From contig CM065296.1 in NCBI GenBank assembly GCA_032871835.1, positions 13,842,001 to 13,906,000 of the forward strand: 64,000 bases of DNA, given 5' to 3'. Below the pieces are notes generated by a model. It was not told the DNA's origin. It made no database searches and saw only the letters and a program-made list of their open reading frames with translations. Origin of the DNA: Dipteronia dyeriana (Eukaryota > Streptophyta > Magnoliopsida > Sapindales > Sapindaceae). Of this stretch, positions 11,912-23,154 are shown piece by piece (within the stretch, counting starts at the first letter, position 1; the number at the start of each line of letters is the position of its first letter). The position numbers were made by a program, and so were the translations under genes.

Positions 11912-12529
11912 CTGCATACATAACACAAGCAAACAATCCAAATTAAACAGAATTTACCTGAATTTCGACAGTAATTTAGCTTAAATTTTGATCTTAAATT
12001 TTCAAACAATCACTTTGTTCTTAAATCATACATTCCACAAGCATTCCATAAACATGAGAAATTGATTGAAACACAAACGCAACATATTAAACACACATTT
12101 AGACAAAAATCAAAATTTTCTTCTAATAAATCAAAATTCGAAATTCCAAACATAACCAAATAGAGATTTTGTCCACTAAACTTAATCATGTAATAATTAT
12201 CAATATAAACAAAGCCCATTAGCCAAGAATGCATAAAATTCGTGTAAAAATACTCAAATACTACAAATCATTCTTGAGAACACATACTATCAACTTAGAT
12301 CAAATTATGCCCAAAACTAAAATAAATACTTGAGAAAATCAAAGGGGAGACATACCTTTAATCTGTGAAGAAGATGAGTGAAGATTGGCAAGAAATTTAG
12401 TGAAGAAAAATTTAAAACCAAACAAGAAGAGAAGTGGAAGAAGAGAAAACGTATGCACAACGGAGAAGAAATAAGGGGAAGAAGAAAATCATCCCAGACA
12501 GCGGACTTATATAGTTGTGCCAATTTGTG
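11912..12529. other. Athila spacer, nothing recognised
   Basis: A/T-rich, without supported genes. It lies upstream (minus-strand sense) of the accessory gene, so it could hold its 5' leader; no promoter motif is convincing. Confidence 0.5.
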
Positions 12530-12895
12530 TCCTACTGCGGTTTGGGTACATACCTGGAAGGCGGTCTCGACCGCGGTTATGCACTATTTTGCTTACCTGA
12601 GGCAACGAAATGCACCGGTTTAACTTAATGTACCGCGATATAGGCATTGCATCTTAATCAGTATGTACAGCGGTGTTTCACAGAGGATCATCGTTTTGCA
12701 TGTCGTAGTCTAGACATCACATCTATGAAGCGGTCTATGCCATGAGAAATTCCAGTGTGTACCTGCTTGCTAGGCTGCGGTGGAGGCATGTGCCTCCGGG
12801 GCGGTCTGCACCGTGAAGTTTGGCAGAGGGTACACGTTTTGCCTACCGCAGTATAAACATTTGTCTAGAGAGCGGTCTTGACAGCGGTGCTTGAA
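12530..12895. promoter_or_regulatory. GCGGT/ACCGC array between Athila integrase and accessory gene
   Basis: About twelve GCGGT/ACCGC copies in 366 bp, including the palindrome ACCGCGGT near 12569. The phrase 'cttgacagcggt' near 12875 is shared with the LTR cluster at 8655-8670. The array lies upstream of the accessory gene in the sense of the element. Confidence 0.5.
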
Positions 12896-13183
12896 CGAAA
12901 TTGTTTCCAAAGCTTCCTCTGCACAGTTAAATATGCACAAATTAGAAGCACCTGTTCTTTGTCATTCAAAACCACAAAATACCTCCAAACCTAAATTAAA
13001 CAATGTCCTTGAATTAAACACAAGATTAAAAATTTGACAATATTTAATTCTGGCTATAAAGGTTCTTTGTAATACACTAATTATGACTCGAAAATAAAGA
13101 AAAAGAAAAAATCAAAATCAAAATAAAAACAAAAAGAATTGTACCTGGGTGGGTTGCCTCCCACCAAGCGCTTTATTTAACGT

Positions 13184-14484
13184 CTAGGCGAGATGGAGTA
13201 GAGTGCTACGACTCTGTATTGGTGTTCCCAAATAAGGTTTCAGTCTATGCCCATTGACTTTAAATAATCCTCCATTCTTTAGATTTTTTATTTCTACTGC
13301 TCCACTAGGAAAAACTTGATTAACACAGAATGGCCCCATCCATTTTGATCTCAATTTTCCTGGAAACAACCTCAACCATGAATCATATAAAAGGACTAAC
13401 ATTCCAAGATAGAACTCCGTCTGGCGAATCTTCTTATCATGTAATTTCTTAGTCCTTTCCTTGTATATTTTCGCATTCTCATAGGCATCATTCCGAAGTT
13501 CTTCAAGCTCACTTATTTGTAAACGTCTTTCTTCTCCAGCCTTACATAAGTCAAAATTCAATTTCCTCAAGCCCCAATAGGCATTGTGTTCTAATTCCAC
13601 CGGTAAATGACATGCTTTTCCAAAGACGATCCTGAAAGGACTCATTCCAATCGGAGTTTTGTAAGCAGTTTTATATGCCTACAAGGCATCATTAAGCTTA
13701 AGTGACCAATCGTTTCGATTTGGTTGCACAGTCTTTTCTAATATCTGCTTAATCTATCTATTACTCACTTCTACCTATCCTGATGTTTGAGGATGATATG
13801 GGGTTGCCATCTTGTGTTTAACACTATATTTCTTCATTAAAGAGGCAAAGACCTTGTTACAAAAATGGCTTCCACCATCACTTATTATTGCCCGAGGAGT
13901 CCCAAATCTGGTGAAAATATTCTCTTTGATAAACCTAACCATCACCTGGCTATCATTTGTCTTACTGGCAACTGCTTCAATCCATTTTGACACATAATCC
14001 ACAGCCACCAAGATATAATTGTACCCATATGAGGATAGGAAAGGTCCCATAAAATCAATTCCCCATACGTCAAATATCTCCACTACCTGTTGGCTTGACA
14101 ATGGCATCTCATCCCTTTTTCCAATGTTCCCCATTCTCTGGCACCTATCACAAGAGATACAAAAATTATAAGCATCTTTAAATAATGAAGTCCAAAAAAA
14201 ACCTGACTGAAGAACTTTGAGAGCAGTCTTTTTAGCACTAAAGTGCCCTCCACAATGTAGATTATGGCAAAATTTAACACATCCTATTGTTCTTCCTCTA
14301 GAACACATCTTCGAATGATTTGATCGATGCCAAATTTGAACAAGTATGGTTCTTCCCAGAAATAATGCCTTATGTTGGAGACAAATCTTTTCTTTGCTTG
14401 TGGGTTCATATTGGATGGAACGATTCTATTTACAAGATAATTCACAATATCTGCATACCATGGATCCGTGCCACCTACTGCCAA
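13184..14484 (-). pseudogene. Athila integrase
   Basis: The N-terminal part (14484-14284) shows [16 protein letters not shown] and [11 protein letters not shown] frameshift near 14284 leads to the zinc-binding part (HNLHCGGHF ... [13 protein letters not shown]) and the core with GIDFMGPF and ISDGGSHF, carrying the first two catalytic aspartates. PYHPQTSG is followed by a TAG at the point where the catalytic Glu region begins; a second TAG follows shortly. The C-terminal domain (13645-13184) is open, with [17 protein letters not shown] and [19 protein letters not shown]. The enzyme would insert element cDNA into the chromosome; this copy cannot. Confidence 0.88.
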
Positions 14485-14506
14485 TAGTTGTTCATCTGGA
14501 AAATTC

Positions 14507-15805
14507 TCATTGCGTCCACCAGTCGAGATAGATGACCAGCCACCACATTTTCGCTGCCCTTTTTATCCCTAATTTCCAAATCAAATTCTTGTAACAAAAG
14601 GATCCACCGGAGTAACCTCGATTTCGCTTCCTTTTTGGTTGCAAATATTTTAAAGCAGCGTGATCAGAATAAACAATGGCTTTAGATCCTATCAAATATG
14701 ACTGAAACTTCTCTAAGGCACTAATAACAACAAGCAATTCTTTTTCTGTGATGGAATAATTCAATTGGGCATCATTTAAAGTGCGACTAGTGTAGTAAAT
14801 AACATGAGGCAATTTATCTACCCGTTGTCCTAAAACAGCGCATACAGCATAGTCAGATGCATCACACATTAATTCAAAAGGAAGAGACCAACCGGGGGGC
14901 ATGATTGTGGGAGTAGATGTCAATTTATTTTTCAGAGTCTCAAAAGCATGCAAACAATCATCATCGAAAACAAATGTAGCATCTTTGGTCAACAAGTTAC
15001 ATAGGGGATGACTAATTTTTGAAAAATCCTTGATAAATCGCCTATAAAAACCTGCATGACCAAGAAAACTTCTCACACCTTTCACATAAATGGGAGGTGG
15101 AAGTTTTGCTATTACTTCAATTTTAGCACGATCTACTTCTATCCATTTTTCAGAAATAACATGCCCTAAAACTATTCCAGACTTGACCATAAAATGACTT
15201 TTCTCCCAACTAAGTGTCAAATTAGTCTCCGTGCATTTTTTCAAAACAAGAGTTAAATTATCAAGGCAATGGTCAAAAGAATTACCAAAAACAGAAAAAT
15301 CATCCATAAATACCTCAATAAATTTCTCTAGCATGTCGGAGAAGATTGACATCATACATCTCTGGAAGCTGGCAGGAGCGTTGCACAACCCAAAAGGCAT
15401 TCCTCGATATGCAAAAGTGTCGAAGGGGCAAGTGAACGTTGTCTTTTCTTGGTCCTCTGGAGCAATGGCAATCTGATTGTACCCCGAAAATCCATCCAGG
15501 AAACAATAATAAGCATGTCACGCCAAACGCTCGAGCATCTGATCGATGAACGGCAAAGGAAAGTGATCCTTTTTGGTTACCGTGTTGAGCTTGCGGAAAT
15601 CTATGCACACTCTCCTTCCCGTTGTCTTTCTTGTAGCGATCAACTCATTATTTTCATTGGCTACCACAGTGATTCTCGACTTTTTTGGAACAACATGTAT
15701 TGGGCTCACCCACTTACTGTCGGATATTGGATATATGATACCCACCTTAAGAAGCTTAAGGACCTCTTCTTGAACAAATTCCTTCAAGTTTGGATTAGCC
15801 TTCAT
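14507..15805 (-). pseudogene. Athila reverse transcriptase and RNase H
   Basis: RT starts near 15805 with VQEEVLKLLKVGIIYPISD and VCIDFRKLNTVTKKDHFPLP. An in-frame TGA near 15517 interrupts it just before the conserved FLDGFSGYNQ block. It then continues with MPFGLCNAPASFQRCMM and the catalytic FMDD (IEVFMDDFSVFG). RNase H follows with CDASDYAVCAVLGQ, TEKELLVV and [11 protein letters not shown] frameshift near 14640 scrambles its last 40 codons. In the family it copies element RNA into DNA and degrades the RNA strand. Downstream in the same sense is integrase. Confidence 0.9.
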
Positions 15806-16932
15806 TGAGCTTCTCTCAAAGGTTTTGCCTCTTCCTCCAACAATATCTTATGTATGCAAATTGTAGGGCTTATTCCCTTAATATCCACTATAGACCATCC
15901 AATGGGGGCTTTATATTCCTTGAGCACCTTTATTAGTTTTTCCTCTTTCTCTTCATCTAAGTCTGAAGCTATAATTACCGGAAGCGTCTCATCTTCTCCT
16001 AGGAAGGCATATTTAAGAGTGGAAGGGATTGGTTTGAGCTCTAATGCAGAGGAAGAGTTTGTAGATCGAATTAGAGACTTGTTGGTCTCATCTTGAATTA
16101 CCTCATCTAACTCTTCAATATTTAACTCCTCTTCTAAGTCCTCTTCTTGTTGACTTTCTTCATCATCCTTAAAGACATCCTTCACCCAGTCAAGTAACTT
16201 ATCTAGGCTTTCATTTGCTAGTTCCTCTTGGATTGCAGAATTAATTACTTCCACCGAGCAACAATCGATTGAATAGCAATCATCGGCTGCCTCAGGTAGT
16301 TTTAATGATTCAAAAGCCTTGAATTCCATAGTCTCATCTAATACTGTCATTGTAAGCTTTCCATTATGTACGTCAATGAAGATTTTTGCAGTTGCCATGA
16401 AAGGTCTTCTCAGTAGTATTGGTTGGCTGCCTCTTTCCTTGGCTCTTTCTTCTATGTCAAGTACTATAAAATCTTCAGGAATAATAAGATTATTTACCTG
16501 AACCAACACATCTTCAATATATCCTCTTGGGTATCTAGCTGAGCCACCGGCCAACAAAAGTGACATGCTTGTCTTCTTTAGATCATTCAACCCCAATTGC
16601 TCGTAGATGTCATATGGAATCAAACTGATGCTGGCTCCAAGATCTAACATTGCTCTTTCCAGGGTAGTACCTCAAATAGTCATGTTGATGCAGAAACTTC
16701 CAGGATCTTGGAGTTTAGGTGGCAAAGACTTTTGAAGGACTATATTGGGACTTTCGGTTATCAACTCCAGATGATTTTTGAAAAATCTTGGCTTGTAAGT
16801 GTGGAGATTTTTGAAATTTTTTGCATAAGCGGGAATCTTCTGGATCATCTCCAATAAAGGCAAATTGACATTAACTTTTGATAGAATGTCATATATGTCT
16901 TTATATGATTTCTCTAACTTGCTCTTTTGCAA
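15802..16932 (-). pseudogene. Athila protease and linker
   Basis: The reading 16932-16672 ends at a TGA; the frame goes on from 16650 with MLDLGASISLIPYDIYEQLG. The retropepsin motif is DLGAS, as commonly found in Athila, rather than D[ST]G. A long acidic linker (EDEES, EEDLEEELNIEELDE) leads to the start of RT at 15805. Retropepsin would cut the gag-pol polyprotein. One nonsense codon precedes the active site. Confidence 0.82.
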
Positions 16933-17169
16933 TCTTCATGGGAATGGAACTGGAGGAATATATGGATTATGAGACTTGTGTAGAAGTGGTAGTTTGTTGG
17001 ATTTTTCCACTACTTCGTCTTTCTCTTTTTCTGATGACATATTTTCTCTCGAAAGACCTAAAACATTAGAAAATTCATTAGAAAGTTCAACAAGTCCATT
17101 ATTTACCAGTTTCTTACCATTCCGGGGAATTGTAATAGCCTTTGCTTGTTCAGTATGGCTTGAAAACTT

Positions 17170-18479
17170 TCATGGTTCACTTTTTTGATTAGCTTCAGCT
17201 AGTTGCCCAATTTGTGTTTCTATCTTTCTTAATGAAGCATCAAAATTCTGTATTCTCATATCAAAGTCTTGGAATCTTTTGTCTTCATTTTGTATAAATT
17301 GTTTCATTGTATCTTCTAATAATAGATTTATGGGCTGAGATACAAGACTCTGTTGGGTACCGGCATTATACTGTTTCTGGCCATAATTGTTGTTATTTCC
17401 CCACTGATTCCCGGTACCTTGATTATCTCTCCAGGAGAAGTTTGGATGATTTCTCCATCTTGGATTGTATATGTTTGAGAAAGGATCATTCCTAGGTCGA
17501 GAGTTGAAGTTGTTCATAGCTTGTACTTCTTCCTCGTCATTAGGTCCAGGACCTCTTGCTTGATACACTTCCGCACTATACCCTGGTTGCTCATATCCCT
17601 TGCGTTGTTCTTCTCTCATTTGTCCCACCTGATTGACAAGTACTTCCATAGTTTTCTGCATTTGGGACATTTGCATTAAGTTCCAGGCACTAGTATCTAC
17701 CTCATAGACTCCTTTCCTTCTTCTAGAGTTCTTTTCTCAGGAATTTCTAGCAAGTTTTTTAAAGATAGTTTGCAATTCTTCTGGAGTCTTGTCAGTCATG
17801 GATCCTCCACATGCATTATTCACTGAGACAGTTGAGACGTCATTCAGTCCATCATAAAACCACTGCCAGAGTTGGTGCATTTGAGATCCATGCTGAGGAC
17901 AATCAAATAGAAGCATCTTGTAACGTTCCCATGCATCATAGAATGACTCTTGATCCCCTTGAAAGAATTTGTAATCTTGGACCTGATCTCACTGGTTTTC
18001 TGAGGAGAATAAAATTGATCAGTAAGTCTATCTACTACCTCTTCCTATGTTGTCAATAAAGCTGGCGGCAAAGTCAAAAGCCATGTCTTCGCCTTTTCCT
18101 TGAGAGCATGTGGAATACACCTCATACGCAGCTGGTTTTCTGTCACCCTGGTGTTTGGAAAAGCTTGAATTACTTCATAGAACTCTCTAAGGAATTTAAG
18201 CACATCTTCATTCGGAAGTCCATAGAAAGCAGGCAGCATATTGTAATGGAAACTTTCCAGCTCATAATTTCTAGCTGCCTCATCCAGTGCAATGCATAGA
18301 GGGTGATTATCAACTATAGGCCTGTTATAATCCTTCATGGTCTTGGTAGGTACAACTGGTAGATATGGAACCTCTTGAATGTTGTGATTCCTGTCGTCTC
18401 CCATTGTTCTTTGTCCAATACGATCAATGCTGTAGTTCAATGGTAGTACTACTCCTTGTAGTGACCTTCTACCTTGCAT
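17170..18479 (-). pseudogene. gag: Athila gag
   Basis: ATG at 18479. The capsid part shows NHPLCIALDEAARNYELESF, then MLPAFYGLPNEDVLKFLREF and CIPHALKEKAKTWLLTLPP, the usual retrotransposon gag core. A stop near 18045 and frame changes break the middle. The second half (17676-17170) has MQKTMEVLVNQVGQM, YNPRWRNHPNFSWRDNQ and a Gln-rich tail, then IRKIETQIGQLAE-like sequence. The primer-binding site lies about 170 bp upstream of the start. Confidence 0.85.
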
Positions 18480-18650
18480 TCACCGTTGACAGCTAAAACA
18501 AAAGGCAGACACACAACTGTAAACTACGAAAATAAAATAAAATTGAATAAAATAAAAAACTAAAAATCTAAAATTAATGACTCTACTATCTGATTAATTA
18601 AATATATTACTAAAACAAAAACTAGAATTAACCAATAAATTCAACTAATC

Positions 18651-18666
18651 CCCGGCAGTGGCGCCA
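18651..18666 (-). other. Athila primer-binding site
   Basis: Minus-strand TGGCGCCACTGCCGGG, six bases from the 5' LTR. This marks 18673-20010 as the 5' LTR. Confidence 0.9.
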
Positions 18667-18672
18667 AAAACT

Positions 18673-20010
18673 TGATGTGTGTAAATCGTTTATAAAAAAA
18701 ATACTCGCAAGTGCACGAATCGTGAAGATAAGCACAGTGGCAAGTAAAGATCGTTCCCAAAGATTGATGATGATTGATTTAAGACTAAAACTAAATTAAA
18801 TTAAAACTACGAAAGCAATTGAAAAGATTGGGTTGTGGTCAAGGGTGAGAAAACACTAGGTCATCAATGATCCCCAATTATAAAAAATCAATGCATGGAT
18901 TAATTTATAAAAAGATTCAATCAATTCAAGGGTTCCTTCTTTATCTTTTATATGACTATTACCGTATGATCGCGGGATGAGTCAAGTATTCCCAACCACT
19001 ATTCACCCTTGGTCTATGGTGTGAACAATGATCGAAAACCCGTTAAGTGTAAGAAATAAGAACCAAATTCTATACTTTGCTTGGTCTATGCTAAAGATAA
19101 AATTCACTCATTCAAAAGAGCATTAATCAAGGTTAGGTTTGTCTATACTCTAACCCTAATTCTCAGATAATCTTAACCCTAAAATAATGCTAAATAATTA
19201 TCCACCCTTGGTCTATGGTGTGAATAAATATTAAAACTAATGAGAGTTGAGTAATTAAGAAGAATGAACAAATCAAGAATTGAGTTGGTGAAATAATATT
19301 ATTAATCCAAAAATGAGCATTCACAAAAGGTTTACATTGATTCCCTAGTTATGGAATTAGTTACACATCATGAAAATAGAAGGGAAAGAGAAAGAAAAGA
19401 TAAAACCCATTGAGGCCTCAAACGGATTCTTCAAATCTTCAATGATAAATTCTTCTTCGTCTTTGAATCTTCGAATGCGTAATGATGAATGAAAGAATTG
19501 TTATGTGAGGTATGGTGATAGAGTGGCGGGGGACGGCTTGAATCTCCGTAATAAAAAAACAACATATATATATATATATAGGTTTTCTTTTTAAAATAGG
19601 GTTAAGAATTCCTAAAACACCAAAGATTCGCACGACCGCTCCCTCAGTCGCGGCACATAAAACTTGCCTAGACCACGGTTCATCAAGCGGTGTGCTCTCT
19701 GTGAAGTTTCACGGTGTAGACCGCTCTAGGGACACAACTTTGATAGCGGTACAGACCACGGTTGTTGAACATGATACGCTGTGATTCTCCACTCTTTAGA
19801 CCGTGGTGAAGGCACTGCATGGGCAGCGACCTTCACAGCGGTAATGGACAAAATTGCTTCTTTTTGCTTCAAATCTTCAAAACACAACATTAAAGTCCAA
19901 TGTCCTGAAACAAGCTCAATCACACGAATAAAATACCTAAAAATGCTCAAGAAACAAGCAATTGATAGGCGGAAAGAGGATTAAAAACATATACAAATAA
20001 TGACCGATCA
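18673..20010 (-). repeat. Athila 5' LTR
   Basis: 1338 bp, TGATGTGTG to GACCGATCA on the plus strand, flanked by CTTGC. It lacks about 70 bp present in the 3' LTR near 7575-7640 and has a shorter TA run (19564-19580). Many CG sites of the other LTR are CA or TG here. Confidence 0.92.
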
Positions 20011-20015
20011 CTTGC

Positions 20016-21635
20016 TAGCTTTGAATACTCAATGTATTGACATGAACTTGGTTATCTCACGTCATGTTTGTTATGATGGTCAAAATTTGTTGATTAACTT
20101 TAGAGAAGTTCTTTTGATATATATGTTGATTGAGTTGAGATATTATGCTTTCTATACTCTTGTTGTGAAACATCGTCAACTTGGTGTCATGAGGACATTC
20201 AAGGAAAGAGTGCTCATAAAAAGGGTGGAAGTATGATATCTGGTGAATATAATGTGCAAAAAGGTATCTCTATACTCTAATGCATGTTCTCTTAGATATT
20301 CATCTTTTGACTCAATTTTAATTATACATCTCATAGCATGTCATATTAGAGAATTTTGTATAGCATACATATGGTTCTCATTGACATTTGCTATTTTAGG
20401 ATCTAATAGTGATATTGTTCACATTGATTTTAACTTTGATGATTGTTTGTGTATAGTATATTGAGTGGCATTACTTTTAAAAATATGAGCTTCATATTAT
20501 TTGAAAGCTACTCATTAGAGAAGTAATGATCTTGAATAAGTCTCTACTTATTGCTCTTAGATCATGTGCTTATGAGCCATAAAAATTTTGGTTTCTAAAA
20601 TTTGCACTATGCTTCTCTTATATGCTTTGCTACTAGGTTGAGTTTACTAATATGTAAACATTGGAATCACCTTAAAGTTTTTATGCTTAAGTACATTTAA
20701 AATGACCTATGGTTAGTATCCATTTTGCTTCGGCAATTACATAGAACTCAACGAGCACCTTCATGAAAAGAGCTACACACATTGGTTGTGAAAGCTACTC
20801 AATGTGGGAAAGAGCTACACCATTGTGATGAGTGAAAGCCATCATGAAGTGAATTTTATTTATGTAAGAAAAAATTGGAAAAATCAAAGAAGTGTTGAAA
20901 TGAAATCATAAAAAAAATTCTTTGATTCAAAGCCTAAAAAGAAAAGGAGGAAGGCTTAAAAAGGAGTATAGTTGAAAATCAAATGAGCTCGGGTTGAAAA
21001 ACAAAAATGGGATGACGAGCCACATGCACACACGCTCATATGTTGAAATCTATTCTTGTAAAAGCAAAAAATCCGGATGATAATCGATTTGACTTTTTAT
21101 GGAAAAAGATTAAGATGAATAGTTGTTGGAAATTGTTTGCATGTTGATTATCAAACTACTTCTTGATATATGTTTGAAGCATATCTCTCACACACACACT
21201 TTGTTTATGAGTATGATGATATTTTAGCAATTGTTGAAGAATTATGAGAGAACTTGAAAAATCTTTGTGTATCTCTCTTAGCATATGAAGCTTATTTTGT
21301 TGATATTTCCTCAAATTGCTTGAATGTGTGATTGTGTGAACATCTTTGTGAACTTTATGCTATCATTGATTTTAGTTATAGCATTTATCAAGGGGGAGCA
21401 TTTTAAGCTAGACATTGTTCTCTTTTATAATATGTTCACCTGCTTCATTTTGTTACATGTTGGCATATTTTTGACTTAATGATACTTGTAAGATATTACT
21501 CACTATCTTTGTCTTGCATGATGATTCATTCTTAAGTCATATGTCTTTGTTTTTATATAATTGTGACTAATATGCTTGTTTTGTCTTTCACTCACTTTTG
21601 TTATATGTGTATAGCATCTTATAACACAAGAATAA
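20016..21635 (+). other. Copia internal spacer where pol would be expected
   Basis: No protease, integrase, RT or RNase H motif in any frame. The region is A/T-rich with short chance frames and one polypurine-like AAGGGGGAG at 21390-21398. Joined to 7483 across the Athila target site it gives the pre-insertion sequence. Confidence 0.65.
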
Positions 21636-22697
21636 ATGGGAAGAACTAAGATTACTGGAAGTGGAAATCACTTGAATCCTGTTGTGAAAGCCAAGTCTAC
21701 CTCAAAAGGATCCAAAGCTTCAAGGACAAAAGATTTAGGAATCTTTGGAACAAAGAAGATATTTCAAGAGAGAGGCATTGACTTTGGTAAGTGTAAAGAT
21801 TCTTATGTTCTTATGTGCTTAGAAGATAGAAATTGGGAATCTTGGGTGAGCATGTTAGGAATTGAGAATGATACTCTTGTTAGAGAGTTTTATCTTGAAT
21901 ATAGGGAAAGTGCCACCTTATTGGATGCTTTAATAGAGATTAGGGGTGTTGTGTTTAGAGTTAACCCGGAAAACATTAACAAGTTTCTTGGGTTATCTAA
22001 TGATATAGATTCTAGTTTTCTAGATGTGGATGTCACTGAGAATCTTAATATCATGGGTAGAACTCTTTGTGACAATGCTTCTTTTGAGTGGAAAGGTAGA
22101 GCATATATTAGTCAACATGAGTTAACTAAGGCTAGTGAATTTTGGCATCTATTCATTTGCACTAACATTATTGGATCTTTGAATTCAACCGAGTTGAATA
22201 AGGACAAGATCAAAATAGTGTATGCCTTGGTGACTAATCAACCTATAAACCTTATAGATCCTCTGATGTATTACATTGATAGTGCGGCTTTCTCTACTAG
22301 AGGTGATAAAAAGATTGCATTACCGGGGTTTATTACTTCATTATGTTTAGCTCGTGGGGTTAAGAGTAGAGAAGATGATGTGTTAGTTCAATCCTTGGAA
22401 AAGTATTGTGATAAACGTGTGTCATACATGTCATATAAAAATAAGGGTAAGACTTGTGATACTTTTGGACTATTTAGTAGTTCTCAAGTTGATAGTCATG
22501 TGATTAGCACAAATATTCTTCCGGATTGGGCTATACAATTGAAGGAGAAGGTTGATGAACTTAGTGCTATAGTTGTTCAACAAGATGCTAGGATAAAAGA
22601 GTTGGAGGAATGTATTGCCTCAAATTCAAGACCACCTCTCAAGCATTATGTTAGATCAACTACTCGTACAACTTTCTTTGGTGGAACAAGTAGCTAG
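21636..22697 (+). CDS. Copia accessory protein, putative plant transposon protein, 353 aa, intact
   Basis: The longest intact frame in the window, ATG 21636 to TAG 22697. It has a basic Ser/Lys-rich leader (MGRTKITGSG ... KAKSTSKGSKASRTK), then a globular part with RNWESWVSMLGIE, VREFYLEYRES, EIRGVVFRVNPENINKFLGL, EWKGRAYISQHELTKASEFW, IVYALVTNQPINLI and ALPGFITSLCLARGV. Residues about 300-330 form a short coiled-coil-like stretch (QLKEKVDELSAIVVQQDARI). The blocks align in order with the Athila accessory gene at 10630-11911, including the M-x-R-T-K start. It sits between the pol-less spacer and the polypurine tract. Function unknown; no transmembrane or signal segment is visible. Confidence 0.82.
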   Translation: MGRTKITGSGNHLNPVVKAKSTSKGSKASRTKDLGIFGTKKIFQERGIDFGKCKDSYVLMCLEDRNWESWVSMLGIENDTLVREFYLEYRESATLLDALIEIRGVVFRVNPENINKFLGLSNDIDSSFLDVDVTENLNIMGRTLCDNASFEWKGRAYISQHELTKASEFWHLFICTNIIGSLNSTELNKDKIKIVYALVTNQPINLIDPLMYYIDSAAFSTRGDKKIALPGFITSLCLARGVKSREDDVLVQSLEKYCDKRVSYMSYKNKGKTCDTFGLFSSSQVDSHVISTNILPDWAIQLKEKVDELSAIVVQQDARIKELEECIASNSRPPLKHYVRSTTRTTFFGGTSS

Positions 22698-22746
22698 TAT
22701 TTGAGTATTGTGGTATATTTCTTAACTTTTGGCATCATTTCATGTC

Positions 22747-23154
22747 AAAAGGGGGAGAAAGAGATACAAGTTACTTAGTTTCTTTTTATGTTGTTTTTGT
22801 GAACTTTTGAACTTTCAATGGCTTGTAATAATTAGTCTTAAGATTTGGTTAAGAATTCTTGTGTTTTGGCATGTATTGAGGGGGAGATACATGTATTTGT
22901 GGACTTAATTGTATATTCTTATCCATATTATATGTTGCCATTTGTTATTTTTCTCTTGTATATGCATTGTGCTTTGAGATGATTTGCAGGTTGCTTCAAG
23001 AGAAGATCAAGATGAAGTTCAAGAGTTGATGAAGATTAGTTATAGGAATCTTACTCATTGTAATGTGAGGGAGTGATTTTGTGACCTATCTTCATTTTGA
23101 TATTTGTAGTAAATATATAGGTGTTTTGACATGGAATTTGCCAAAGGGGGAGAT
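22747..23154 (+). other. Copia 3' leader with repeated polypurine tracts
   Basis: Polypurine runs occur at 22747-22761 (AAAAGGGGGAGAAAG), 22879-22887 (AGGGGGAGA) and 23143-23153 (AAAGGGGGAGA). The last one abuts the 3' LTR and is the expected primer for plus-strand synthesis. Confidence 0.75.

Larger units (their letters stand above)
7489..20010 (-). mobile_element. Athila-like Ty3/gypsy retrotransposon, complete but inactive
   Basis: Minus-strand element of 12,522 bp flanked by the perfect duplication CTTGC (7484-7488, 20011-20015). LTRs are at 18673-20010 (5') and 7489-8897 (3'). Order in its own sense: primer-binding site, gag, protease, RT, RNase H, integrase, a GCGGT-rich region, accessory ORF, noncoding 3' part, polypurine tract. 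Size, TGGCGCC primer site, a DLGAS-type protease and a late ORF in the 'env' position fit the Athila lineage. Stops and frameshifts occur in every domain, so it is non-functional. Confidence 0.92.

Noticed and set aside
21636..22697. Calling the accessory ORFs envelope genes
   Set aside because: Position matches the 'env-like' slot, but no signal peptide, transmembrane helix or cleavage motif is visible, and the two proteins match each other as a plant transposon protein family instead.
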